The position numbers and the translations under genes were made by a program. From NCBI RefSeq assembly GCF_001659605.2, contig NC_035175.2:30475705-30539704 (forward strand): DNA of 64,000 bases, written 5' to 3'. This document shows, piece by piece, positions 33,993-43,922 of the stretch. Within the stretch, counting starts at the first letter, position 1. Each line of letters opens with the position of its first letter. Source of the stretch: Manihot esculenta. Taxonomy: Eukaryota > Streptophyta > Magnoliopsida > Malpighiales > Euphorbiaceae. The notes under the pieces are model-generated. The model saw only the letters and a list, made by a program, of their open reading frames with translations, ran no database searches and was not told where the DNA came from.

Positions 33993-34400
33993 TAGGGGTG
34001 AGCAGTATTCAATTCAAACTGAAAAAACCGATCGAACCGAACCGATTTGAAAATTTAGTTCGATTTTTTATACATTTCGATTTGGTTCGGTTTTTAATTT
34101 TAGAAATTTCGGTTATTTCGGTTCGATTCAGTTTTGATCAGAAAAAATCAAACCGAACCGATTAGTAATAATAATATGTTTTTTCAATAATATAGAGAAA
34201 TTCAATCATATTAAGATTAAAATATTTTAATTAAATTTTAAAATATTAAAAATAAAGTGTAAAAAATAAAAAAATTATTAAAAGTCGAAACTGATTAAAC
34301 CGAACCGAATCGAACCGAATCAGACCGGTTCGGTTCGATTCGGTTTCTGACCAAAATCGGTTCGGTTCAATTTTTATAAACACTAAAAATTCAATTTTTG
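33993..34400. mobile_element. hAT MITE, right end missing
   Basis: It starts TAGGGGTGAG after GATAAAAC (33985-33992) and matches the complete copy at 45152-45612, with repeated CGGTTCGGTT/AACCGAACCG words. It stops at 34400, where the plus-strand viral unit begins, so its last 50 or so bases and right target duplication are absent. Confidence 0.8.
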
Positions 34401-34407
34401 TACTTGA

Positions 34408-34710
34408 ATGAAATCCAGTTTCTCTAAATTTGAATCTCGATCCATCGGAAAGAAGTTGTCTCAGTTATCTTTAAAATCTGAAACTGCAAAAATTTGCAGA
34501 AAACGCAATCTTCCTGTCAACGATCTAGTAGGCGTGCAAGATACTCTCGGAGAACCTACTGGCAAATTCAACTACTTAGTCTGGTACACTAAACCAAAAT
34601 CAGCCGAAACACCTTTCTCCGCTATCAAACCTACCGGTTGGGGAAAAGAATTCTCAGACACCAACGATCAAGTAAGTATCTTATGTCTTATCATATTGCA
34701 AAAGCTATAG
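34408..34710 (+). CDS. Small viral ORF a, left copy, function unknown
   Basis: ATG at 34408 lies in the first position after the leader. 100 codons, basic N-terminus (MKSSFSKFESRSIGKKL), then GKFNYLVWYTKP. It differs from the copy at 39185 by about three residues (for example S, T and K against A, I and E). A donor-like CAA GTAAGTATC near 34668-34680 lies inside, so the ORF may be spliced. I do not recognise a domain. Confidence 0.45.
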   Translation: MKSSFSKFESRSIGKKLSQLSLKSETAKICRKRNLPVNDLVGVQDTLGEPTGKFNYLVWYTKPKSAETPFSAIKPTGWGKEFSDTNDQVSILCLIILQKL

Positions 34711-34916
34711 AACACTTGCTCTTTATTGATTTAACAAATCGAAATGAAGTTTTACAATTTAAAATTGATATTATAGCTGAAGGTAGTGAATTATTCACCT
34801 ATCATACTGTTAATCATAATGAACACTGTGACTGCCGAGAATATCAACGGACTTTGGCTTTGTTTAATGTTCTATTAAATTATTTAAATCAATTACTTAG
34901 AAATAATAATTTTTAA
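34638..34916 (+). CDS. Small viral ORF b, left copy, overlaps ORF a
   Basis: 92 codons in another frame, overlapping the end of ORF a by 73 nt. It has an HNEHCDCREYQR segment and a Leu/Asn-rich end. It is identical in layout to 39415-39693. Whether it is expressed on its own or is the downstream half of a spliced or shifted ORF a is open. Confidence 0.4.
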   Translation: MGKRILRHQRSSKYLMSYHIAKAIEHLLFIDLTNRNEVLQFKIDIIAEGSELFTYHTVNHNEHCDCREYQRTLALFNVLLNYLNQLLRNNNF

Positions 34917-34925
34917 GTTTCATAC

Positions 34926-34968
34926 ACAAGGAGTGGGTATTCGAAACCAATGCCTTAATTGACTCTGG
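34926..34968 (+). repeat. 43-bp filler copied from the protease region
   Basis: ACAAGGAGTGGGTATTCGAA and the following bases up to GACTCTGG repeat 35813-35855 exactly as far as I can see. The piece sits between the leader repeat and the coat-protein fragment and marks a two-step junction. Confidence 0.85.
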
Positions 34969-37728
34969 AAACCCAAGTACTACAAGAAAACGAGGCGCTT
35001 CTATAAATACAAGCGACCCTTTAAAGAAAAGGGAAAGAATGAAAGGGTTAAAAACCCAGAAAAGGAAAGGAAAAGGCACGATCAGAGCAAAGCAGAGAAA
35101 ACTATAGTCTGCTATAGATGCGGAAAAAGGGGACATTATGCCAACAAATGTCGAGTTAAACAGCAAATACAGGCATTAACAATAGATGAAGATTTAAAAG
35201 AAGCGTTAGTAAACATTTTGCTAAATGAAACAGACTCTGAGCAAGAAACCATGGAAATCAATGCAGTAGATTATACCACCGAAGAAGAAAGTAGTACTGA
35301 AGAAGAAAAGGAGCAAAAGGAAGACTGTGATGGAGAATGTGATTACTATAAATCACTATGCGCAATGAATGGTTTGATGGTGTTAACAAAAGAGGATAAT
35401 CTCATCCTCGATTTAATTGACAACATTGAAAATCCAGAAAAGAAGAGAGAAAAGTTAGAAACCTACATTGGTCTCTACAAGACTACAGGGGTAACTACCT
35501 CAGTACAAAATCAGAAATTTGAAGGAAACCAGTCCCCATACGACCTCAAAGAGATACTGGAAAGAATTAAAAATTCAAAAAGCCAAAAGGAGCCAACAGT
35601 AGCAGAATTACGTGCAGAACTCAACTCAGTAAAGACTGAGATAAAAGAGTTAAAAGAAAGAATAGGTGTTCTCGAGCTGTTAAATGAACAGCAGCAGTTA
35701 GCCGTAGAAGAACCAGAAGGAGAAGCAAAAAATTTAAACAATCTCCATTATATTAATATGGCGGATAGGGTAATAACCCATAAATGGCACACAAGGGTGA
35801 CTATAGTAGTACACAAGGAGTGGGTATTCGAAACCAATGCCTTAATTGACTCTGGAGCTGATCTCAACTGTATCAACGAAGGACTAGTTCCTTCAAAGTA
35901 CTTTTCAAAGACCCTCGAAGAGTTGCATACTGCGGATGGAAGCAAAATGTCGGTAAGATACAAATTAAACAATACTGCCATCTGCAACCAAGGTATATGC
36001 TTCGAAATCCCTTTCCTAATGGTAAAAGGATTATCTCATCCTGTTATCTTAAGAAATCCTTTTTTACATATGCTATACCCTATTAGGCAGATAACTAAAG
36101 AAGGAATAAGTACAGAAATTAATGGAAAAGTAATTACTTTTCATTTTAATTCTCAGCCAAAATTAAAAGAATTAGATGTGTTAAAAAACACAATGGAAAA
36201 CAAGACTAAGTTTATTAACTCTTTAAGACAAGAAGTAACTTATAAATGTATAGATGAAAGGTTAAAAGAACCTAAAATGCAACAAAGGATTAAATGAGTC
36301 CAGGAAGAGTTAATAAGAAGCATTTGTGCTGCAAGTCCAGATGCTTTCTGGTCTAGAAAAAGGCATGTGGTAACTTTGCCATATGATCCTGAGTTCTCGG
36401 AAAAGGCCATTCCGACAAAGGCCAGGCCCATAGCAATGGGACCAAGGCATCTAGAACTCTGTAAAAAAGAAATCGCTGAGTTAGAGGCTAAAGGGCTAAT
36501 AAGAAAGAATAGTAGCCCATGGAGTTGTCCGGCCTTTTATGTAGAAAATGCAGCTGAATTAGAAAGAGGAGTACCCAGACTAGTCATAAACTATAAGCCC
36601 TTACATAAGGCGCTTAGATGGATTAGATATCCTCTGCCTAATAAAAGAGATTTATTAAATAGGCTTTATGAAGCCACAATCTTCTCCAAGTTTGATATGA
36701 AATCTGGATACTGGCAAATCTAGATTGCAGAAGAGGACAAATACAAAACAGCTTTTACAATTCCTTTTGGGCATTATGAATGGAATGTCATGCCCTTTGG
36801 CCTGAAAAATGCCCCTTCTGAATTTCAAAAAATTATGAATGAAATTTTTAACGTTTATTCAGCATTTTCAATTGTTTATATTGATGATGTCCTAATCTTT
36901 TCCAGGACAATAGATCAGCATTTCAAGCATTTAAAAATGTTTGAGAAAATCGTTAAAATAAACGGTTTAGTTGTCTCTGCAAAGAAGATAAAAATCTTCC
37001 AAACAGAAGTAAGGTTTTTAGGTCATAATATCTTTAAAGGAATCACTATACCAATCAACCGAGCTATAGAATTCGCTAGTAAGTTTCCTGATGAGATAAG
37101 AGAAAAAACCCAACTTCAAAGATTTTTAGGAAGCCTAAATTATGTCTCAGATTTTTATAAACATTTAGCCCAGGATGCTAAACCATTGTTTCAAAGACTT
37201 AGAAAGAATCCTCCTGAATGGACTGAAGAATGCACTCTAGCTGTAAAGAAAATTAAGGATAGGGTAAAAACCCTACCTTGCTTAGCTATTCCTCACCCAG
37301 AATCTTTTAAGATTGTAGAAACTGATGCATCTGAGAAAGGTTATGGTGGAATCCTTAAACAAAGGATTAATGACAAAGAAACCTTAGTCAGATTTACTAG
37401 TGGAATTTGGGTTGGACCTAGAGTAAATTACTCTACGGTTAAGAAGGAAATTTTATCAATTGTTTTATGTGTGCAAAAGTTTGAATCTGATTTATTGAAT
37501 CAGAAATTCCTAATTAGGATTGATTGTAAAAGTGCTAAGGAAATACTCCTTAAAGATGTTAAAAATATTGCATCTAAACAGATCTTTGCTAGATGGCAAG
37601 CTATTTTATCTGTTTTTGATTTTGAAATTGAGTTCATCAAAGGAGAATCTAATTCATTACCTGATTTTCTAACAAGAGAATTTCTTACAGGAAATGAGTT
37701 CAAACACTCCGGTGAAAAGATCGTTTGA
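34963..37728 (+). pseudogene. Plus-unit coat-protein end, protease, RT and RNase H
   Basis: One frame runs from 34963 to 37728, broken by TGA at 36295-36297 and TAG at 36721-36723. It contains a basic tract from 34969, a CCHC knuckle CYRCGKRGHYANKC near 35110-35150, an acidic segment, and a coiled coil near 35580-35700 (ELRAELNSVKTEIKELKERI). Protease DSGADLNC is at about 35848-35871, RT MPFGLKNAPSEFQKIMNE at 36790 and YIDDVLIF at about 36877. RNase H has VETDASEKGYGG near 37315 and runs on to its natural end (FDFEIEFIKGESNSLPDFL). The front of the polyprotein (MP and most of CP) is gone. Confidence 0.88.
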
Positions 37729-38851
37729 TGACATGATACCCACACCGATTAAAGAATCGGATCGGGTCAGAGAAGATGCCTACAAAATAAGCATCAAACC
37801 AGTTAATGAAAAGGAGGTAAATTACCCGTACATTCCTATTAGCTACTACAATATGAATCCCGTTGAAAAAAGGTATGAAAGTCTCAATCCCTGGGAAATA
37901 GCTGAGTATTATACAGAACAACATTCGGGAGCACCATTCCTCCCAAAAACTTTTGAGTACTATCAGGCTATACTATCAGAAACCAGGTCAGTAGAAATCA
38001 TCCCCACAGAAAGAACTGGCCATCAGTGGGCCTATAGTAAATTCCTTATAAAAAATATTATTACAAGTGAGCAATGGTGTGACTCTCTGTTACGACAGAA
38101 AGAATTGCAATATGGAAGACCAAAATGGTATAGTTACTTTGACTATATCCAGGCTTGGACAGGAGCTCTCTTATATGAGAACAGGCAAAAGAAGTTTAGT
38201 TGGTTCATTCAATTTCAACTTGAAAAGGAAATTAAAGAATTTCCTCCCTGGTTTCATGAATGGTTTTTTAACTGGGGAATTTTCCTGATAATGTTACCTG
38301 ATAAGGTACGAACTGTTTATAAGCAGTTTACAGAGGTTAATAAATCTCTTGAAAATCCTAGATTGGACTTTACGATTCACTATAAGGTTCCATGGATAGC
38401 TAAATGGGATTATATCCTGACCACCAAACGATCCAAAAAATTCGAAGAATTTACCATTAATAATGTGAAGTGGTTAACTCGGAGAGTAATGACTAAATGG
38501 TGGGACAAGTTTGACTTCTTTGGAACTTCATCTGTACACTATTATAAAGGACTCATTCAACTGGTTAAACAACCTGAAAAATCATCTGATAAGTCTAAAT
38601 TGACTCAACTACTGAAGGAGTTTTTTCACTCCCTTCCAAAAGAAGAATTGAAGAAACGACTGTCATCAGCACTAGAAGAATTAAGTGACAATGAAGCTTC
38701 AAGTGGAAAGCCTAAAGAAAAGGGAGAGTGTTCTAGATCAAAATTCAAGCGCACTAAAAGCAGCGACTCATCTGATGAAGACATGCTGTCGGACTCTCTT
38801 TTTCAAGACAGTCAGAATCCAGAAGATCCAGAAGAGGCCACCTGGCCATAA
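37694..38851 (+). CDS. Second viral ORF, intact, 385 residues, function unknown
   Basis: ATG at 37694 overlaps the end of the RNase H frame by 35 nt in a different frame, and the ORF is uninterrupted to 38851. It is rich in Trp, Tyr and Phe in the middle (around WYSYFDYIQAWTG and PPWFHEWFFNWG). It has a Lys/Glu-rich region after residue 290 and an acidic Ser-rich tail (TKSSDSSDEDMLSDSLF). A second ORF after the polyprotein is known in florendoviruses, whose product has no known function, so the position supports that link. I see no domain. It is the only long viral frame here without a stop. Confidence 0.75.
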   Translation: MSSNTPVKRSFDDMIPTPIKESDRVREDAYKISIKPVNEKEVNYPYIPISYYNMNPVEKRYESLNPWEIAEYYTEQHSGAPFLPKTFEYYQAILSETRSVEIIPTERTGHQWAYSKFLIKNIITSEQWCDSLLRQKELQYGRPKWYSYFDYIQAWTGALLYENRQKKFSWFIQFQLEKEIKEFPPWFHEWFFNWGIFLIMLPDKVRTVYKQFTEVNKSLENPRLDFTIHYKVPWIAKWDYILTTKRSKKFEEFTINNVKWLTRRVMTKWWDKFDFFGTSSVHYYKGLIQLVKQPEKSSDKSKLTQLLKEFFHSLPKEELKKRLSSALEELSDNEASSGKPKEKGECSRSKFKRTKSSDSSDEDMLSDSLFQDSQNPEDPEEATWP

Positions 38852-38859
38852 AAGCAATG

Positions 38860-39124
38860 TCTTACGTCCGCAATGACGTAAAACTATTTTGTCTATATGT
38901 AATTATTGTTTGTAATTATTGTACTATTCCAGCTGTAAAGGAAAAGAAGGTAGTGGACGATGGGGCCCACAGCGCACCCGCGCTACATCTTATCCTAAAG
39001 GAATCTTTCATACTTATCTGTAAACGCCACGTGCCTTGATACGGGTGGCCTAGCTAGATTGCTGAAGATAAGGTCGAACGTCTCAGTTTTAGTATAAAAG
39101 AGTAAGAGAAGTAGGAGTAAGTGT
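38860..39124 (+). promoter_or_regulatory. Caulimovirid-type promoter
   Basis: It contains TTACGTCC then ATGACGTAA at 38861-38881 (as-1-like, bZIP/TGA type), a G-box GCCACGTGCC at 39026-39035, a GATAAGG word near 39068 and a TATA box TATAAAAG at 39093. ORF a begins 90 nt after the TATA. Spacing and motif mix resemble full-length-transcript promoters of Caulimoviridae. Transcription would run rightwards. Confidence 0.7.
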
Positions 39125-39184
39125 GCAAGTTTTAGAATTGAAAAGCTTTTGTGAGTCTTCTTGAATGTAAAGCTTCTTACTTGA

Positions 39185-39487
39185 ATGAAATCCAGTTTCT
39201 CTAAATTTGAATCTCGAGCCATCGGAAAGAAGTTGTCTCAGTTATCTTTAAAATCTGAAACTGCAAAAATTTGCAGAAAACGCAATCTTCCTGTCAACGA
39301 TCTAGTAGGCGTGCAAGATACTCTCGGAGAACCTATTGGCAAATTCAACTACTTAGTCTGGTACACTAAACCAGAATCAGCCGAAACACCTTTCTCCGCT
39401 ATCAAACCTACCGGTTGGGGAAAAGAATTCTCAGACACCAACGATCAAGTAAGTATCTTATGTCTTATCATATTGCAAAAGCTATAG
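39185..39487 (+). CDS. Small viral ORF a, right copy
   Basis: First ATG downstream of the TATA box at 39093, with a leader of about 60 nt. 100 codons; see the left copy at 34408 for features. The donor-like CAA GTAAGTATC near 39445-39457 could splice this leader ORF onto downstream viral sequence, as happens in some caulimovirids, but nothing collinear remains downstream here. Confidence 0.5.
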   Translation: MKSSFSKFESRAIGKKLSQLSLKSETAKICRKRNLPVNDLVGVQDTLGEPIGKFNYLVWYTKPESAETPFSAIKPTGWGKEFSDTNDQVSILCLIILQKL

Positions 39488-39693
39488 AACACTTGCTCTT
39501 TATTGATTTAACAAATCGAAATGAAGTTTTACAATTTAAAATTGATATTATAGCTGAAGGTAGTGAATTATTCACCTATCATACTGTTAATCATAATGAA
39601 CACTGTGACTGCCGAGAATATCAACGGACTTTGGCTTTGTTTAATGTTCTATTAAATTATTTAAATCAATTACTTAGAAATAATAATTTTTAA
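39415..39693 (+). CDS. Small viral ORF b, right copy
   Basis: 92 codons, overlaps ORF a by 73 nt. Same sequence features as 34638-34916. Function unknown. Confidence 0.4.
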   Translation: MGKRILRHQRSSKYLMSYHIAKAIEHLLFIDLTNRNEVLQFKIDIIAEGSELFTYHTVNHNEHCDCREYQRTLALFNVLLNYLNQLLRNNNF

Positions 39694-39720
39694 GTTTCAT
39701 ACTACTTGTTGAACACCTTT

Positions 39721-39826
39721 AGTTTATTTATTTGTGCGCTTGCTTCCCCTATTCTAGTTTATTTATTTGTGCGCTTGCTTCCCCTATTCTAGTTTATTTG
39801 TGTGTTTGTGTGCTTCCCCTATTCTA
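39721..39826 (+). repeat. Three 35-bp tandem units at a viral junction
   Basis: Units start AGTTTATTT at 39721, 39756 and 39791 and end GCTTCCCCTATTCT. The third is diverged. The array separates the plus-strand leader repeat from the start of the second minus-strand copy at 39828. Confidence 0.85.
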
Positions 39827-39827
39827 G

Positions 39828-41996
39828 TTCATATTGTCCAAAGGGTACAGTAAATGCGGTTTTGTATTTATCTTTTTCATCAATTTGTACTTGCCAAAAT
39901 CCTAATTTCATATCAAATTTTGAAAATATTTCAGCTTTATATAATCGATTTAATAAATCTTGTTTATTAGGTATGGGATATCTTATCCATCTCAAAACTT
40001 TGTTTAATGGTTTATAATTTATCACTAACCTTGGTGCTCCTCTTTCTAATTCTGCATTTTTTATTACATAAAAGGCTGCACAGGACCAGAGAGATTTACT
40101 TGGTCTGATTAAATTTTTTGTCAATAAATCTTGAATTTCTTTCTTACAATATTCTAACATTTCTTGATTCATTTGAATAGGTCTTGCTTTTGTTGGAATA
40201 TCTTGTTCTTTGAAATCTGGTTCATATGGTAATGTTACTATATGTTGTTTTCTATCCCAAAAAGCTGTTGGTAAATCTGAGCATAAATCTCTTTCAAATT
40301 GATCTTGAATATTTTTTATTTGTTGTTTAATAGTTAATGTTTCCAATTGTTCATCTATTTTTGTAAAATGTAAATCTCTCTTTAGAAATTTTATTTGGTT
40401 TTCTATATTATTTATTTTACTTATATTTACTTGTTGAAATAAGTTTACATCATGGTAATTTATTGGGGATATAAATTTGAAAATAATCTCTTGCCCTAAA
40501 ATGTTGGTTTCTAATCCTAATTGTGTTACTTTAAAAGGATATAACATTTGTAGAAAAGGATTTCCTAATATGATTTGGGTATTAAGATTTTTAATTAACA
40601 TAAAACTTGTTTTAAAGCAAATGCCATTATTACAAATATGTGCACTTGGTATTTTATATTCTATTTTAACTTTTGTTGAATTTGCCGCTGATAAAGTTTG
40701 TTTCGTTTTATGGAAATATTTACTTGGGATTATTCCTTGATCTATGCAATTCATATCCGCTCCTGAATCTAACATTGCTATAGTTTCAAGTTTAAAGTCT
40801 TTAATTGTTAACATAATTTTAACATACCATTTTTGAAATTTAATTCTAGTAATACCATTAAATTTTAATTCTGTTTCACTTTCATTATCTGAATTAATAT
40901 CTTCTAGTTTTTCTTCTATTTTTGCTTTGTTTTTTAAATTTTGATTTTGTTCTAATTGATCACATCTAAGCTTTAATTGTCTTACTTCTGATTTTAATTG
41001 TTTGATTTTTGATTGTAAATCCATAGAAGAAATTGTCGTTATTGGTTTCTTTTGTTTAAACATTTGTTCTATTTCTTCAAAATTTGTTGGTGACTCAGTT
41101 CCTTGTTTTATTTCTTCATTAATTAGTTTTGTTAATTTTTTAAAAAATTTTCTTTTAATATTAAAATCTTGCACTTGTTCTATTTGTTCTAATACTTGGT
41201 TGTATTCTGTTAAGACATTTATTTTATTATTACAAGTACATATTTCTCCTCTGCAATTATGGTCACTATTTGTGCTGCACATTGTTCTTGATGAATGATC
41301 ACTACTATAATCATCATCTAATTCTGAAGAAAATAATCTAATTTGGTCAATTTTATCTAATAACTGGTCAATATTATCTATTTTTAATTCTAATCCTAGC
41401 TCATGAATCTTTTTCTTTGCAGGACATTCTTTAGCATAGTGTCCTCGTTGATTACATAAGTAACATGTTATGTTATCCTTCTTATTTGGTTTTTTGTAAT
41501 TATATTTCTTGTTATAATTTTTTCTTTTAAACGGTTTTCTTTTATCTATTTGTTTGTTATTTTTATTATTATATTCTTGTCGTTGATAATTATATTTTCT
41601 ATAAATTTTATCTGTTTTGAAAGGTTTATATCTCCTTTGTTTTTGTTTTTTAATAGTTCCAAAACCAAATTGTTTACACCAATTTCCTAGTTCTTTTCTA
41701 GATTGTCTATTTTCTAATTTTAATTTATTTTGTAATTTCATATCTCTACATAGTCTTATGCCAGTTAAATTTACACAAGTTATTAAATCACCATATGTTA
41801 AATCATCATATGAAATATGTCCAAATCTTTGTTCAATTGTTTCTTTAACTTTTGTTGAAAATAATCTTGGTAATCCGGTTAAAAATTTTTCTTTCCAATG
41901 GTAAGCATTTGGGTCTGCTAATGCATAAACTCTTTTTAGGAAATTGTCTTTATACCATCTAAAATTTTCTAACTTTCTATATTTAAGGTTTTGCAA
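39828..41996 (-). pseudogene. EPRV2 coat protein, protease and start of RT
   Basis: A continuous open stretch of about 720 codons: CP helical part from 41996, CCHC knuckle near 41420-41470, coiled coil near 40960-41000, protease DSGAD near 40755, and RT up to VPFGQYE, where viral sequence stops at the junction. The frame is also open upstream of 41996 as far as a TAA near 42115. Confidence 0.85.
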
Positions 41997-42770
41997 AATT
42001 TCACTATTTTTTTCTATATATAAATCTAATTCTCCTATGAAATGTGATATAATATTATAAACTAAATATGCGAGAATAAAAGATTGTGGTTGTCCAGTTG
42101 ATGGGTCTGTGACTAATTATCCTGTTGTTGTGTTAATTCTTCTAGCGGATAAAATATTTTCTTTTATTTCATTACTTAATAATTTGTCCCACCATGTCCT
42201 TAATTCTCCTGTGAATCCTAATATTATATTTTCTACTGCTTTTTTCTCAGTAATTCCTACTATTTGTTTATATATATTTCCTACAATTACCATTTTTTTA
42301 GTAATTTGTATTATTTCTATTTCTGATCTTTCATCTATATTCCATTCATATATATTTTTTGCATTATATTGTTTTTGTTTTTTGTCTAAAATTTTTAAAT
42401 CATCTGGTCTTTTATTATATTGTCTTTCTATGGTATTTAGAGGAATGGTATAATTTTGGTCAGAGTCTGATGCTTCTAAAGGATTATCTATGGTTTCATC
42501 ATCTGAGTAAGATGTTTCATTATATTCAATTAAAATAGTAATCTTTCCTTTGTCTTTACTGGTATTTTCTCCTTTTGTATTACTTTGAAATTGTAAAGGC
42601 TCTTCTATTTTAATACCTCATGAGGTACTAGTGTTTAGAGAAATACTTTGTTCATTTATTATTTTTTGTAATAATTTTGACATATCACTTAACTCTGTTT
42701 TTGGATTTATTGTTACTACATCTATAGGATTTTGTGAAGGTGGTATCATTTTTGTAAAAGGTTTATTTAT

Positions 42771-43388
42771 TTATTTTTTAGCAGGGTCTATGCTATATGG
42801 TTTTGCATTAGTGTATTTTTGAGAAATATATGTAGTATTTGGTTTATAAGTTATAGGAGAATGTGCTTTTGGTATTTCTATATGATCTATGTTTGTTATG
42901 GCTTCATGACTTTGTTCTATTTTCTCTTCTACTCTATCTAATTGTTTTCCTAATAAATATAATGTTACATTCGTCCAATTATTTTGTAAACACATGTCTT
43001 TCATTTCATTATCTTGGATTTTGTTTGTTTGTATTAGTGGTTGTAGTCCATGATATATGTGATCTTTTTTAAAAAATGCTCTATTCATTGGTGGTTTTTC
43101 TGACTCATAATATTGATCACTTGGTTCTCCTATGTCATTAACTTTGTTCCATTTATGTATTTTCTTTTCTAAAATATTTAATCTATCTTCATGAAAATAT
43201 TTTAAGTATGTAAAAAATGGTATAGTTGTTTCTACTTGGTTACAGAATTCAAAATATTGGTTCTTAATCAAACTTTGTTCTTTTCTCGAATATGTGTTAA
43301 GAAAGATATCTCTTTTCCCCCGGTTTTTATCTGACATATAGTCAGCTTGAATTTGGTCTTTATCAAGGTGAAAAGTCTGTGTTAACAC
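42771..43388 (-). pseudogene. EPRV2 polyprotein middle region
   Basis: It matches 31210-32229 of EPRV1. It is shortened by a TAA at about 42772, and further in-frame stops follow (TGA near 42618). The remaining sequence to 42116 is still alignable to EPRV1. Confidence 0.7.
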
Positions 43389-43922
43389 ATTTATAGTAAA
43401 ATCACTATCTTCATATGGTTGACTAAACTGTCTTTGTCGAAAAATGCCTTCTTGTATTTTTATTCCTTGTGTAGTTTGTGGTTTAGTTTGGTGGTCAAAG
43501 GTTTCTTCTATAGGTTTGGTACCAGATGTTTCTCCAAAAAAAGGTCCTTGATATTGAGGAATAGCTGATTCCTCAGATATACTTGTATCTGTTTGTATTC
43601 CTATATTATGTCTTCTTCGTGAGGATTCTAAGGAATGTCTAGAGGGTTGGTATATAGTAGAATTGGTTTGTCTAAAAGAGTTTGACCTTTTAAATTTTAA
43701 TTCTACTGATCCATCGTCATTTTGTATAATATAATCTATTTCTTTATTTTCTTTTGGAGGTAGATTTGGTATTGTTTTTACTGAATATTTTCAACTTTCG
43801 GGTAGACTTACATCTTTCCATTGTATGGTTTTTGGTACATTTATATTTGCTTTAGTTTGATCAATTTCCCAAAAAATCGTTTCTCCTGTTAGTCTATTAT
43901 GGTCTATTGCATTTGGACATAA

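Larger units (their letters stand above)
28669..34400. repeat. 5,732-bp duplicated block, copy 1 (partner 39828-45559)
   Basis: The two blocks have the same length and match almost base for base. Each covers RT start to MP of a minus-strand pararetrovirus, the upstream AT-rich region and most of an hAT MITE. Block 1 ends at ...TTCAATTTTTG, where the plus-strand unit begins. Block 2 starts at TTCATATTGTCC, where that unit ends. Confidence 0.9.
34401..34925 (+). repeat. 525-bp terminal repeat of the plus-strand unit, left copy
   Basis: Same length as 39178-39702, with only about three substitutions noticed. It starts TACTTGAATGAAATCC and ends AAGTTTCATAC. The right copy has its natural promoter upstream; this one starts at the junction with the truncated MITE. 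Confidence 0.92.
39178..39702 (+). repeat. 525-bp terminal repeat of the plus-strand unit, right copy
   Basis: Partner of 34401-34925. Here it follows the promoter and leader in the natural order. It ends at AAGTTTCATAC, after which the sequence differs from the left copy. Confidence 0.92.
34401..39827 (+). mobile_element. Plus-strand pararetrovirus unit with terminal redundancy
   Basis: The order is: 525-bp leader repeat, a rearranged junction, coat-protein end, protease, RT, RNase H, second ORF, promoter, the same 525-bp repeat, and a short 35-bp tandem array. It is related to the minus-strand copies but clearly diverged. The matching ends look like a genome copy longer than unit length, as the terminally redundant pregenomic RNA of caulimovirids would give. 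The MP and most of the CP are missing. Confidence 0.85.
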
